Shown: positions 42,801 through 56,079, counted from the first letter of the stretch. The stretch is DNA of 64,000 bases from Pyrocephalus nanus (GCA_038380795.1 CM076266.1:37027425-37091424); one strand, 5' to 3'. Notes: a model not told the origin generated them from the sequence alone. Numbers and translations are program-made.

Positions 42801-43146
42801 CTACCCAACCCCCAGCCTAAGCATAGCAAAGCTTTACATTTGGAGAGAGAGTACACACGAGAAAGGAGGGATAAACAAAAAGAAATCTATCTAAATTTTA
42901 CTGAGACAAAGCATGTCCTAAACTGATGCACTAAAAAGAAATTTGTTACACACTATTACACTAAACCAAAATAATGTAAGATAAACTATACCAAGAGGGG
43001 AAAAAACCCACATCCCTTACAAGAGATAAAGTTCGCAGTGAAGTCCAGGGGAGGAAATCTCAATTCAATCTCTAATGAATTGAGAATGTTTCCTGAAAAA
43101 TCTTCTATTTTTATTCCATGCTGATTTTAATTGCATTCCATGATAG

Positions 43147-43235
43147 TAGCTGAGTGGTTCCATATTTCTGCCTAATTTCTTCCCAGTTGTGAAACAGGTG
43201 CTGTGAAGATTAGTTAAGTATTTACAGAGTGACAA
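43147..43235 (+). repeat. Possible decayed tRNA-derived SINE (MIR/CORE-like)
   Basis: TAGCTGAGTGG at 43147-43157 fits a pol III A box. About 40 bp on, a stretch resembling the MIR/CORE middle and 3' part follows ('gctgtgaagattagttaag', then 'tttacagagtg'). The middle is shorter than in an intact element, implying a deletion. The match is by eye and could be chance. Confidence 0.35.
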
Positions 43236-46222
43236 AAAATAGAGTTTTAAAAAGAAATCCTACTATTATTTTTTATTATATATTATAGTACATTTTTGAA
43301 GTTAATATACTTCTTGCAAACCCTAGACAGCGATGGAGTTTCTTTCTATAAAACACATCCCTTTCAGATGAATTTATCTAGATGCTTTGGATGCTTTCAA
43401 TCAATACACTACTGCCAGGAGTCAGTGTGCAGTTTTCTAAAGCTGCTTAAGAAGTGGAGCTGAAAGCCTTTTCCTGTAAAGTGAAAGTAAATTATACCAC
43501 TCAATTACACATACAATCATTTCATATTGAGTTTTTTCTTACTTAATTTTTGAAAAGTCTATTTTCATTAGCTTATTATGCATATTGATAAGTCAAATAA
43601 ATTATTTTCTAAAATATCAACCTGAACCAGACTCTCCCTCATTTTCATCATTTAGGCGACAGTTTTTGCCAATAACTGTGAATGATATAAATTTTAAATT
43701 GCACTTTTCAGTGAATATATTTATAACTGTCATATCTGAGCAAGAGGAAGCAATTGTAATACCAAGTGATGACACATACTCATCAAACCAAAAGAGATCA
43801 AAGGATCTTAAACAAATACAAGACAAAAAAGGTTTTCATGAGCCAAAGGCCTCTGCAGTGATTCTTTAAAGACATATTCTTTCTTATTATTTAACAGAAT
43901 TAAAGAAGAAACAGCTCATGGTGGGTGGGGAGCAAATTCCTACTATTTTCCTAAACATTCTCATTTTTTAAATTTTTTTAAACATACACACACATTCTGA
44001 TACATGTCATTAGTAACAGTGTGCCAATTCTTCACCCTTTCTACTGTAGTTTACACCCAGGATCATCATATTTTTAGCATTCTTCAAGTTAGAAGATTTT
44101 TGTGCCCCCAGCTGTCATTTATTCTATATTTATATAAGTATCAACATCCCTGTGGCCTTTTCACCCATCCTCTCTATAAATGTGTTGTCAGCATAAATGA
44201 TATACCAGTGATTATAATATCCTGTTCAACAACAGTCATCAAAGTAGGCCTCCAGTCCTGACTGCACCTCTCACATGCATAATTTAAATGCTTCTAACTA
44301 ATAATGACTTGTTTAGCAAAGTTTTACTCTGAAATGAATTATCTTTATCTTCATGTTGTTTTATCCTTTTATAGTTAAACCACCATGTGATCAGCTCCTG
44401 GGCTAAACAACACAAAAATAAATAAAAGAAGAAAAAACCCTTGAAAACAGCAGGTTCAGGTTTAAATTTCTGATGTCAAGGATGCATTCTGTCTCTCAAA
44501 AAAGGGAGCAATGAGCTTTCAAGAATACATCCAGCAGAAAGGAAAAAGAAAGAAGAGTAGCTTAGTGTTATTCAACAAATTAATATAATTAATGCTATAT
44601 TTCTACACCTTTCAAGTCAGTGATCTACATTACTATAAGTTAACTGAACAAGAATAACTGTTCCAGAATAACTATTCCATAATATTTCCATGTCTGAACA
44701 TTTTTTTTCATTACAGCTCTTAACGACCTTTTTTCAAAATAATTTTAATGTGCAAATAAGCCCATATATAACCTGTACACATCTACCATATTCTGCAGTC
44801 CTAGAAGAAATCACACATTATGTGTTGATATCTTAAGTTGTCAGCACTTAAAGGTTTACTGTAACATTAATCATTAAAAATAAAACACAACTCTAATTCT
44901 GCTTTAGACTTACACTTCATTTTTTTAAGGTTTATTTTTAAAATCAATGGTTTAAGGCAATTTAATGGATTTGGGAGGAGAATTTAATGGGTTTTCTTTC
45001 TTGGAGTTTATTCAATGAACTTATCCATCAATTCTGAACGGAAATAAAACAACTGTTTAACAATGTGGAATAGCCATGTTATCTAGCAACGTGCCCAGAA
45101 AACCCCTTATATTCACAGTACTTTTTTAAATTGCAGGAGAAATCAGTCAAACTGCAATATGGAAAGCCACCACAGTGGTCACTCCAGGCACTGCATCGAA
45201 GGAAACACAGATCTTGGAGAGTTCCATAAAAACCTGAAACTTCTATCTTAGAAATCCCATCATATCACATGTGTACTTAAAATGCTACTGCAGCATAGGA
45301 TGATTATACACTTTGACAGTCAACTGTTGGTTCAATTAGAGGACAGGGGTTATAACCTAATTTTTTATCACCTGTGACTTAGAGCTTGTCTTCTCATGTG
45401 CTCACTCAGAAACAACAGATGCCCAATGTTCAACATTTTGTATCAGTCCTAAGGCTTTTCTCTCTCCCATGCTTAGATGGACTTATCTACTACCAAACTG
45501 ACCAGAGGTTCTACATTAAAAACCTATGAATTTTTCGCACTGTTAAATAACATGGTCTGATACAGAAACACACTTCGTAAAAGAAGTTTAGGATCCTATT
45601 CTCTCTGTACAACCTAAATAAAGACATCTATTGTTTTTTTTATGTTTTATGTCTACATAACTTTGTAAATTCTCACCAATCTGACATCTACCTCCGTCCT
45701 CCAGTTAAATTTATTTATCAATGGTTTACTTATTTAATCCTGTTTTTAGTATCATAACGGAACAGGAGAAAAAAGCACGCCTGTCAGTTACTATTTCCAT
45801 GGTTTAATTTATCTTCCAGCCATAAATTTCATCCACGACAGCCATTTTTATTTCATTATTTACTGTTATTCTCTAAACTTAAGCACAATTTCTAACATAC
45901 ACAATATGTTATACACAAATGACTATGAGGAAGCTTAGAACAGAAAATTGTCTATCTGTTTCTGGTTAGACGTCAAAAGTCTCGATTTTCTTTCAGAAAA
46001 TAAGTTTGTCAGCATGGAACACTCTAACTACATGCTTCAGATTGCAAAATAAAACAAATGGAGAGCTATGACAGCATGATGCGAAAAGCTGTCCATCATC
46101 TTGGTTTGCCTGGCAGGAGATCAAGAGTTATGGAGAGTATGCTCTCTCAAGAAGCAGGTATTTATACAAATTAGATATAATTTAGGTCTTGTACATAATC
46201 CTTGGAAATTGATCACCAATGT

Positions 46223-46245
46223 TATATATATATATATATATATAT
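46223..46245. repeat. (TA)n microsatellite
   Basis: About eleven uninterrupted TA units. It is a likely length-variable marker. Confidence 0.95.
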
Positions 46246-49200
46246 GATGTAAGTCCACTGAATATTAAATATGTTATGTACTTGGAGGAGCGGAGGTTTA
46301 CTACATAGCTTATAATAATTTGCCCCATCATAACAGCAGATGCTGCTTTAATGGAAACTGCATAAAAATACTCAGATAATCAACTACCCAGTCCAGTTGC
46401 TGCTGTTTACTCACTCAGTGTAGTGGGAACAGAAGGTACCGGGCAGCTTGAAGGATTAGGACTTAACACCTTGTGTTCACAAAGGGTTTTTCATTTAAAA
46501 AAACCCCAAAATATTTTACAAATCATTAATTCAGCTTTATGACACTTCTGTGCACTACAAAAATTTGATTGCAACATTCAGGGTTTTTGTAAAGCACTAA
46601 ATCTTGGAGCTTTGAGGAACCTTATATGAAAAATTCTGTTCTAGCTCTTGAAAGTTCATTAATTGCTAGCCTTAATACTAGAATCAAAAAAAATGAAATG
46701 TGATCCAGCTGTAGCTGGTTAATAAATCCAGCTGGGTCTTGTATTCATAAGGCAAAGGAGAAGAGGGGAAAAAGCTTTTCAATCCAAGGAAGAAAGGGAA
46801 GTTGAGACAAATTTATAAACTGTTCAATACAGCACACTATTAATAAGATCTTCCTATCAGATCTCCTTGTAACATAGGTGTGGGTTCGGGTTTTGCTTTT
46901 AACCTGCAATATAGAACATCAATATCCCCCGTTTCAAACTCACCCCAAGTTTTTCTTGTCTTTTAGAAGCCCTTGGCTTTAGAAAGCAGGGCCTAGAAGT
47001 AAAAGTGTGCTGACTCAGCAGTAACTCTACCATTTAAGTGCATAACAATAGTGACGACAGGTCAGATCAGTATATCTCCCACAGTGACTATCAGTGGATG
47101 CATAAGGAAGTGTTAAAGGATACAGCAGCTGTATAGAGTATACATTGCACCAGTTTCCCGCTCAGGGACTTTAGAGACTTAACAGCAGTGGATGGTTCCT
47201 TCTCCTATAAAGTTACCTAAATGTGCTAACAGCCCAGGTCAGGCACCAGCATCTCTAATTTTCCATGCCAAAAAGATACACAGTTTATATATGTCTCTGT
47301 TCTAGGAAGAACCTAACTCTGAGCTACTAGCCAGGATAGGATGTGGTTGTTATTAATCTACCCACGCCTACACAAAATGTAACTGCTTAAAAATGGGAGA
47401 TGCGGCCTGTGGGGCTGCAGCACTGTGTAATATGCCAAAACAGTACAGAGCTACATGCATAGAAAGGCAGGGTTCAGCCACACAAAACCCACACACACAA
47501 CTGGCTTTAAGAACAACCACATCGATGCCTCAGAAAAGCTGAAAATCGAGAATTTGTCTGAGTCTCTCTTGATGTCCTCATCCTTTCCTCTTTCTTTGGG
47601 GCACTCTGATCTAGTTTATTGGGAATTGAGGTGGAATCCGTGCAGCTTCACACAGCAGAAAAATATTACAACAGATACTCCATGACTTTTGACAGCAAAC
47701 TTAATGCTGAAAAGAGCTCTTAAACTTCTTTTGCTTTTGACCACAGCATGGGTCCTTTGGCACACAGCACACTGCTGGAGAAGAAGGACCTTCCCAAAGG
47801 AACTTCTGCCTTCCTTTGCAGTGACTGTGCTTAGTATGCCTGCAGATGAAGTGTACTTGCCATTTTTTCCCTTGCCATACACAAAGCCAAACATTTAACC
47901 CATTGATCTGTCAAGATAAGACAAATTTTTAACAATTAAATGTGCTCAACAACTGAGCCTCATTTAAAAAAAAGGAGATCTCCATCTCTTCTAACATTCA
48001 TTTTTCTTCTTCAATTTAATAAAAAGTGTAACACCACAAATGCACTTCATATTGTTTTTTTCTAAAACCTACAAGGCAATGTTTAAACACCCAAGAAGAA
48101 GGCTAGAAGGAAGAAGAGGAATAGCTACATGACAATCTTGTAAGAGGAAACTGAGAAATCTGACTTGGCACACAGGTCACAGCAGGTGACACGTGATTTA
48201 CTGATGATAAGAAAGGGCCCACCTAGTACTTCCTACACTGTCAGCGATAACACCATACGGGAAACACCTTGTCTCTGGAGAATTGGACTGCCTGATAAAG
48301 ATATCCTCAGAACAGTTGTCTTATTTACTGAACTAATTTTTTTGTTATGACCTTGATCAATATTACCAGAAGCAAGGCGTGTGACACTCGCGCATTCTTC
48401 TGAATTTAAAAAACCTTTTACCCTCTCCTTACCTTATCAAACACATCAGCTTGTGCTGTTAAGTTTCATCGACAAACTTTAAAGTGTGGTAATGTTATGA
48501 GAACACTATTGCAACATCAGTTTCCTTCTGCTAGGATACACTCACCCTCCAGCCCTGGGATTTGGACTATTGCTGAGTAAAACAAGGTGATGAAACTATT
48601 ATTGCTGAATTCTGCATGATTCATTGCTGGTAATAGCCACCTCCAAATGCAAAATTCCAATTTACCTTCTCATAATCAAAGGTCAGAAAAAAAAAGCAAG
48701 AACGGGCTATTGTTCATAGCAGTTAAAACGATATATTTACACTAGATACTGTATATAATTCTTAGATGAACACTGACTACACCTGTAAAAAATGTGATAT
48801 ATACAGAATTACAGATTTATAGCTTCTTGTATAAATCCTGCTACATTTCCTTGCAACAAAAGCTTTTTTGTGCAATATTGATGTGCCATTCCCTAACACA
48901 CAATTCTCAAAACATTTAATCTCCTAAGTATCTCCCCTTTTTCTTGAAAACAGTGAGAACAGACTGGCTCCCCAGCATGAGAACACCTTCTGCCAGCATT
49001 CAACATTGCAAGTGAGGCCAATCCAGCCACTGCTGCTCTTTAGCCAAAGGTATGTATATAAACAAAGCAACATAAAAAAATTAAATTATTATTATTTGTC
49101 TAAAACACCAGGTTTAAGACTTACCTGTACACTGTAATAGCCAAATTATTATAATTTGATACATGTAAAAACTCTGTGGGCATGGGGATGCAAGAGGACT

Positions 49201-50324
49201 CAGTATAAGATTCACTAATGTAAAATATTCCTGCCTACAAGCGCTCAGCATTTGGCATAACTAAGCCTCCTTAGAACCATCAAACTGAAGGCAAGAACTC
49301 ACTCATCAACAGAAGGGATATCCAAAGAGGTCACCAGCATGACAGCATGAAAGACTGTTTGCCTGATCCTTCACATACGTCTTTGAGACAAGCAGATCCA
49401 TAAGAAGAAAAAGACTTCTGCTTTACAGAGTACCAATACAAACTAAATTGTGAAGCAGACGTGCATTGTACCAGTTTCCAGGCTAATCCCAGCTAACTAT
49501 TCCCAGTAACTAACTGTTGAACCAATTACTACATCAGAATGGAGTATTTTGGCATTTTTCCCTTTTGCATTTTTATTATTTTTAATAAGAATGGTGAGTT
49601 CTTTATAAACACCAAATACAAAAGACTTCAGCTTTAATTTAGACAAGTCCACCCTGGCTAGCAGAAGCTTGGCACGAAGAACAGAAATAAAAAGAACTCT
49701 TACTGCCCTTTTAAAAATCAAAAGTAGCACCTTATCAGCATAATGACAGCATTATTTAAATAGCTTTCATGTGCCATTTTCACAACACTATTTCTATTAA
49801 TTCATTGTGAATAAACATCTATAAAAATCATTTACTAATCTTTTTTCCCAATTAGAATCTCTCTGAATCTCTGTACAATAGTAATTTCATTTCTTCTCAC
49901 TTGCATGCATCTTAATTAAAATCAGTCTATGTTGACTTTCATTTTTATAATATATCTGCCTATTTCACATCATAGCACCTTCATGACCCCCAGAGACTCA
50001 TGAGCCTTTAATATTTTATTTTGACCTTGTTAAGTAACTGGAACCATCAAAGATTTTTCTTCTTCTCTTGGTAAGCTTTTTTTTTATCCTTCTCAAAATG
50101 TAGAGTGTGCGTGAAAATACATAACTGAGAACTATGCTTCCTTTAAACAACATATGTTCATTTATTAAAAAAAAAAATGGTGTTGCTTTTCAAGTTATTA
50201 CAATTATTAGTTTATGAACCATAGACTTCAATATTAATTAAATGAAGATCACTGTGCAAATGATACTTTAAGGCCTTTTCCCCTGAGCTTCAAGACAGAA
50301 AAAGTTTTTGATTTTCAATTAAAA

Positions 50325-50349
50325 AAAATCATCAATAATTGATGATTTT
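50325..50349. repeat. 12-bp perfect inverted repeat (palindrome)
   Basis: Arms AAAATCATCAAT (50325-50336) and ATTGATGATTTT (50338-50349) flank a single A. It is a near-perfect palindrome in AT-rich intron. Its core contains mirrored TGAT steps of the kind homeodomain/TALE factors bind, but no function is shown. Confidence 0.8.
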
Positions 50350-52962
50350 AAAAGACTTAAAGCAGAATTCTACACAGGTATCTGAGTTTACAAAAACAAG
50401 GGGGAGAATCAGCTATCTTTTATTAGAGCAGCAGACACAGCTTAAAAGTAAGAATATCTCAACAAAACACACAAGCCCTTCTGAGGCCCATAGCAGAAAG
50501 CTTGCCTATGTGTTTCAACTCCATCCCCTGGTCTAATGACAGGTATTACGGAAAATGCTCACAGCACAGGAAGAAGCATCAATGCAGATGGGAAGCAGAA
50601 AGGTGATGAAATGTCCCTTCAGCCTAACACCTGCAAATTTGTCTTTGGAAGTCATAGAAAAAACCCAAAATACTGGGTACATATATTTACATAATTTGCC
50701 TTGGGTCTGGGTCTTCATCCAAGGTCTTGCAGTAATACCCTTCTTGCAGACAGGCTCAGAATCATTTAAAGGTTTTGGCAAAGTCTCAGTCCTGCTGTCA
50801 GAGGAAGCCTGATTACACACTTTCATTTACAGACTTGTATTTTCATTCACCTTCAGTGTGGACCCTTACCTGACTGACAGCCCAAGCTATCTAACCTATC
50901 CACCTGTTACAGGGAGGGTATCTGGCATAAGACTTTTCAAGCAGAACTAAAGCTTTAAAGGCAGCTGGGATTTACAGCCACTTTGAAGTACTGTTGGATG
51001 GTGCAAAGGCCAAGATGTCCAGTGTTTAGGAATACCACTGCTCTGAGCCTAGTTGGGCTAGGATTTATTGCTTCTTTGAGAAGCAGAGCAGGCACAGCCA
51101 GAAAGGTCTCTTCACTCAAGCTTCTATTTACATTCCAGAAAGTCGAGTCTCAAGTTCATCAATCGTGTACAATCAGTATTTGGCTAGTGGGTGGAGGTAA
51201 CTGAAGGCAGCTGGTGACAAAGTGGGAGAGGTGGGTGAACTGTTTGCCAGGAAAAAGCTGAAAAGTTTCAACAACAACAAAAAAGTTTTAAAGAAGAAAG
51301 ATCAGAATGAGTGAGAATAAAGGTCAATATTAAGAAGGGGAACAGCAAGGGAATATCTATTTTAAGGAGACCACAGCATGAAAGAAGGCACAGAAACATG
51401 CACAGTTCTCTTTACAGAATAGGGCAGAAAGAAAAGATGCTGCTTGTGTTTAAATCAGCACTCCATCCAGGGAGAAGAACAAAATTTAGGAGTTTGCAAG
51501 GAATACAGCTAATAGATAGCCTGGGCATGTGCTAAAAAAGAGATTACAGGATAGTAAAGTGGAATTCCCAATGGAAGTAATTATAATTTCAGCTTTTCAT
51601 ATGGTGTGCAGATTTACCCAAGGTCCAAAGAAGAATACTGAAGTTATTGCTTATCAAGCTCACCTTCTTCCCCCAGCATTTTGTACCTCTTTCTCCCCCA
51701 GCCACCTTCAAATACAACTGTTGGTAGTCAGAGCAGCTTAAATTCTGTTACCAAAAGCAGAGAGCTGTATATGAAGAAATACAATACAAATACCCATGGC
51801 TCTCCTGTAGATTTTGTTACCAGTGAGTGCTAGCTTACTGAAAAAAGTCCTTCATAGGCTTCTCTCAGATGGGGCCTGTGACAAGTTCCTAAGACTATTG
51901 AATCTATAATTAGCAGCCTCACAGTGGTTGTTGAGACGAGTATACAGACCACAGACATGAGCTCTGAAGAGGGGACTGATCCTGCAGCCGTGAAATCAAA
52001 TGACTCCTAAGTACAAATATTTTGCTTTACCATCAGTTGATAGCTGAAGTCATAGCTCTCCATTCATGCTAGCTCCCAGTCTGTACAAAAGCTATAGCTA
52101 ACCACCTGTCATGCCACTGTCCAGGCAGTGCTTATAAACAACCACCCCAGAACAGAACCAAATTCTGGTCTTTAATGTAGACAGAAGTTCAGGTGAAGAC
52201 TACAAATCCCACTTGAACATTTACAGAAACATAAGTAGGCAAGCAGAATATCTACACCATAAAATTCTTGGGAACCTTCCTTATATTAAATATATTTGAA
52301 CTGGTTTTTTTTTCCTATTGACATGAATTGGTAAGAATTGAAGCAGAAATCTTACTTCACAAATGGATCCATGCTCACCTGTAAAGAATATTAGAGATAG
52401 CCACTGCCTAAGGAAGATGCACTATCTATATTTTAAGAAAGGTGGATCAGAGCTGGAAGAAATCACCCTGTTAAAAGTGAATGAAAATTCCCATCTGCCA
52501 CTCAACTCTGATTTCCACTACTCGCACTCAGACAATAAAACTTTCTATTTCTTTTAAGGCAGATTCTAGCACGCCCTTGCCTTTCCATATAGTCAACGGA
52601 AGCTGACCCAAAGCTTGATGAGATTAGAATCTGGAGGTGGTCTGCACTACACTGTGTTCAGATGGGCCAGAACCTGGCTATCAACCAATTCAACTTGTAC
52701 TCATGCATACACAAGTCAGCTATTAACCCCAGTAGTTCTTAAAACATCTATAATTTCTCAAGTACCATGTCCCAGTGCTGAAACCTAATCACATATTTGG
52801 ATGTTATAGACAATAATTTAAGGATAGACACAAGGCATATCTTCAGTCGCTACCTCAAAAAAACAGCAAACCCCAACAGTGGTCTCAAACTTGAATTACT
52901 TATACGGTCTCAAGATGAACAGGTCAATTACTTGTCAGAATGTTAGTATATGAGCATTTTTC

Positions 52963-52985
52963 GTTTGTTTGTTTGTTTGTTTGTT
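52963..52985. repeat. (GTTT)n microsatellite
   Basis: About five to six GTTT units followed by an A-run. It is a simple repeat and could be the tail of an old retroposed copy, though no body is recognised. Confidence 0.9.
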
Positions 52986-54181
52986 AAAAAAAATACATTT
53001 TTTGCTGAAGCTAAAAATGCATTTGCAAATATATTAATAATTTCTAGATTATTTCAAGATCTGAAAGGATTATCTGAGCTACTCTTTAATTTGGCTTCAG
53101 AAGTTCCCTATGAGATGGACAAGCGCTTCAAGACTGCAACACATAACACAGTTTGATTAAGGCCGAGCATCAAGTCAGTGGTAGAGCTGAGTTCTGCAGC
53201 ATGGTATTCTGCTGTCAGCCTCAAACTTCACTTCCTTTTTTCTACTAGCAAAATATATTGTGGTAGTATAACCTTCCCTCTTCTGTGGAATAGAAATAAT
53301 TGTACTATTTGTAAATCTTCATACTGGCAAGTTAAACATACATATAAATTCTACTAAATTAAATTTTAAAGCAAGACTGTTTGGTTAGATCATGTAAATA
53401 GAATGCTGTAAGACTTGCTGAGTTCTGAGAACTGAAACCACAAACAGCCAAAATACAGCTGCACACAGTCAGATATGGTGCGTCTGCTAATATTAGAAAC
53501 TTTATCATGCAGCAGCAAATTTAACTTCTGATTAGTACATGCACAGAAGAAATATAGGCTGAATGTACTGGAACAAAAACAAAAACCACTCCAAGGTCGT
53601 AAGTTAAGAAAGCCAAGGGTACTCAGTTATTTTATGGAGTACTTGAGAATATTCATTAGTTGTACTACTAGGGCATTTAAGAGCCCCAAGCATGGGCCAA
53701 GGCTCAGCTATGCTCATCCTTGTAAAAATACAAAAAGCAAAAGATAAACCATAAATTGTTGTAGGCCATAGCTAAGGGTTCATATAAAGCAGGGCACTGT
53801 CAAGTGTCAAACCTCCTGACTTTTAATGATGTACATCTAAAGCCCAGAGCTCAGTTCCTTGGGTAGACGTTAAGCTGGTGCTAGATTTACCTGCTGAGCA
53901 GCAGGCCACCTGGAGTTGGATGACTTCAACTGCTCAGATCGACAATGTGCCTGAACTCCTACTCTTCCTGGCACTTCAGGCATTTAAACCAAGACTGGAA
54001 GGGAGACACATCTGTCAATTCATGAGACAGATTTTGGAGCCTAGATTCAGTAAAGCCAGAGGGATTCAGAGGTATGCACTCAGCATCCTTCCTCAGACAC
54101 TAGAACAGTACGCAAGAAAGACCTTGAAATACATGGAATTAGAAAGATACACACTTGCTCCAAGCTGGGGACACCCTTCTG

Positions 54182-54230
54182 CAGCTTAATGGTTAAAGCA
54201 TCAAGGAAGAGAGTCACAGGTTCCAATGTG
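54182..54230 (+). repeat. tRNA-like SINE head candidate
   Basis: CAGCTTAATGG (54182-54192) fits an A box, and AGGTTCCAATG (54218-54228) resembles a B box, at a spacing normal for pol III type 2 promoters. The sequence does not fold as a full tRNA by eye, so this is more likely a SINE remnant than a tRNA gene. Confidence 0.35.
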
Positions 54231-55776
54231 GGCTTTTAAAGTTGTTTCTAGTATTATCACATAACTTAGATGTAAAGATATACAAATGATGCATTAAATA
54301 AAATTACATTGCCCAAATGAGTACCTTAACTAACAAGCTATGAAGTTGGTTTAACTCTTGCTTATTTTCATTCTGGTCTTGCAACTCTCGCATCGTGAAT
54401 ATGAACACAAGGCAGAATTTCTCGTGCCAACTTCTTTCAGGTGCTTTCTAGTTAAGGCAATTAGGGCTTGCAGTGTTTGTGTTTTCTGCTAAAAGTGTTG
54501 GAATAAATATTTATTTTTAGGACCCAGTTCTTTCTTTGGATCTGACTGTGTTTCAGGCTGGAACAGTGACACAGAATATGTTGTGTAAGTTACATACATC
54601 AGCTTTAAAAAAAACATAGCTGCCTTTTAGATTTATTTATATTTTTCTAGCGTTGTATTGATAGTGAAGGGAGCTTGTCTGCTTTTCACAGCACATATTG
54701 CTATGTTTAAGAAGCGCTCTTACAAATTCTCAATCTGGCACCTCAAATAAAACACTGAGTCACGAGTCCCTTGAACCCCAAAGTTGTTCATGCTTCTATT
54801 TACTTCTTCAGCCCACTAAAATGCCAGGATGTTATTCTCAGCCAGTTTCTCATAACTTAAGTATTAACAGCATGTGAGCTAAGCAGCAGGCAGTGGTACT
54901 CTTATATCACTGCTTTCAATTTCAGGCTGCCTTGCTTAAAAATGCACCTTAACTTTTCTGCCTTCCTGCGGGTCTGCAGCGCAGCCAGCCCTCCCGGGCA
55001 GCGCGGCAGCCAGCTGTACCGCACAGCCGCTCACCCCAGCACCCCCAAAACCCAGAGCAGGCACAGGCTCCGCACACCCACGGCGCGAACCCCGCGGCGG
55101 AAACCCTGGGGCTGTCCGTCACCTGGAGCGTTTTTTATCCGTATCGGGAATTTAATTGTTCCCAGTCCTGTAGAAGTACTCAAAACATGAGGTGTGCCAC
55201 GACGCCCAGCAACGGGCACGTCTGGCACTACCTGCCCGCCCTCGAGCACCACGACGCCCTGGGGCGCGATACGGGGGTCGGTCCCGCCCCGCGGGATGCA
55301 CGGCAGGGGATGCTCGTCAGCAGGGCGCGGTGGTCTTTGAACACCCTCGCCCACCCAAACCCCGAGGCGGGAGCTGTCGGTAGCATGCCGGCTGCGGAGG
55401 CATGGGGGGCGCGGGCGCGCCCCTGCCCGAGCCAGGAGGTATGCTGCTCCCCGGGAGCGGCAGCCGGGCGCGGGGCTTCCCTCTCCCTCGCCCCACACAA
55501 AGACACGGCAGAGCGGCGGGGAGGCGAGCCGGGCCCCGCCGTGCCTCTCCTGTCCCGGCTTCTCCCCTCGGCGCCGCCCGAGGGACACCCGACCCCGGGC
55601 AGGGGCATCGCCGCCCCCCGGGGGACCGCCCGCCCGGGGCTCGGGACGCACCGTGGCGGCTGCCGCAGGGCCGGGGGCGCTCGGGGCGGGCGGGACGGCG
55701 AGGCGCTCTGCGCACAGGTAGCTCCCTGCTAAAATGGAGGGAGCGGAGAAATGCGGCGCTCGCCGGAGAAACTTAC

Positions 55777-55825
55777 CGGAGGAAACCGACGAGCCGGACA
55801 AACTGGAGTTGCTGGATGCGGCCAT
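55777..55825 (-). CDS. CHN2: CHN2 (beta-chimaerin) first coding exon, partial gene
   Basis: On the minus strand an ATG at 55825-55823 opens a frame reading MAASSNSSLSGSSVSS, followed by one G and a GTAAGT donor (55776-55771). I recognise this serine-rich peptide as the N-terminus of beta2-chimaerin. In mammals residue 17 is Asp, and the leftover G fits a phase-1 split GAY codon. The start context is strong (A at -3, G at +4). Beta2-chimaerin is a cytosolic and membrane-recruited Rac GTPase-activating protein with SH2, C1 (diacylglycerol-binding) and RhoGAP domains. Only the unstructured tail before the SH2 domain is encoded here, so the domains lie in exons left of the window. The shorter beta1 form uses an internal promoter in mammals and would not include this exon. 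The assignment rests on 16 residues plus splice phase and CpG-island context. Confidence 0.9.
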
Positions 55826-55844
55826 GGTCCCTCCTCCTCGCCCC

Positions 55845-55904
55845 TTAGCTGCGAGCCCCGCGTCGGCCCCCGCTGCTGTCCGGCCGCCGCTGCCGCCTGC
55901 CCAT
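55845..55904 (-). promoter_or_regulatory. Upstream ORF (19 codons) before the CHN2 start
   Basis: A minus-strand ATG at 55904-55902 has G at -3 and G at +4, a strong initiation context. It reads 19 codons, rich in Arg, Gly and Ser, to a TAA at 55847-55845. The stop lies 19 nt before the CHN2 ATG, and the ORF is in a different frame. If transcription starts above 55904, ribosomes would meet this ATG first, so it could reduce translation of CHN2 or make it depend on reinitiation. The ORF is seen directly; its use is inference. Confidence 0.5.
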
Positions 55905-56079
55905 CGCAAAGTGCCGGAGCCGCTCCGCGCCGCCGCCGCAGCCCGCGCTCGGCCCCCCGCGCCGCCGGGGAGCAGGAGGCGGCCGTGACCCGCTCTCCGG
56001 GGCTGGGCGAAGCCGCTCGGCAGGTCACGGAAAGGGCCCCGCGGCGCTTCCAGCGCCTCTCTCCGCCCTGGGGAGCAGG

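Larger units (their letters stand above)
36894..54959. other. Intronic sequence, no gene seen apart from small repeats
   Basis: Long AT-rich interval. A locally GC-richer patch lies at about 38240-38720. Small repeats and SINE candidates are listed separately. Open frames are short (up to 103 codons) and unrecognised. Confidence 0.65.
1..55776 (-). other. CHN2: CHN2 intron 1 (partial)
   Basis: Intron 1 starts with the GTAAGT donor at 55776 and runs to the left edge of the window. I looked for the next expected chimaerin peptide (the segment starting at Asp17, before the SH2 domain) and did not find it, so exon 2 probably lies outside. The interval is AT-rich apart from the CpG island at its start, and it contains transposon copies listed separately. 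A long first intron is normal for this gene in vertebrates. Confidence 0.75.

Noticed and set aside
53203..53230. Possible CHN2 exon 2 start (reverse strand reads CAGAATACC)
   Set aside because: Only a few residues agree with the expected segment after Asp17, and the following codons do not match; there is no proper acceptor-exon-donor unit.
53240..53330. MIR-like segment ('cttctgtggaatagaaataa')
   Set aside because: The resemblance to the MIR middle is short, and no A or B box of matching orientation is seen nearby.
53878..54189. 103-codon plus-strand frame
   Set aside because: No recognisable domain, AT-rich surroundings, no clear exon boundaries; it ends in the SINE-like segment.
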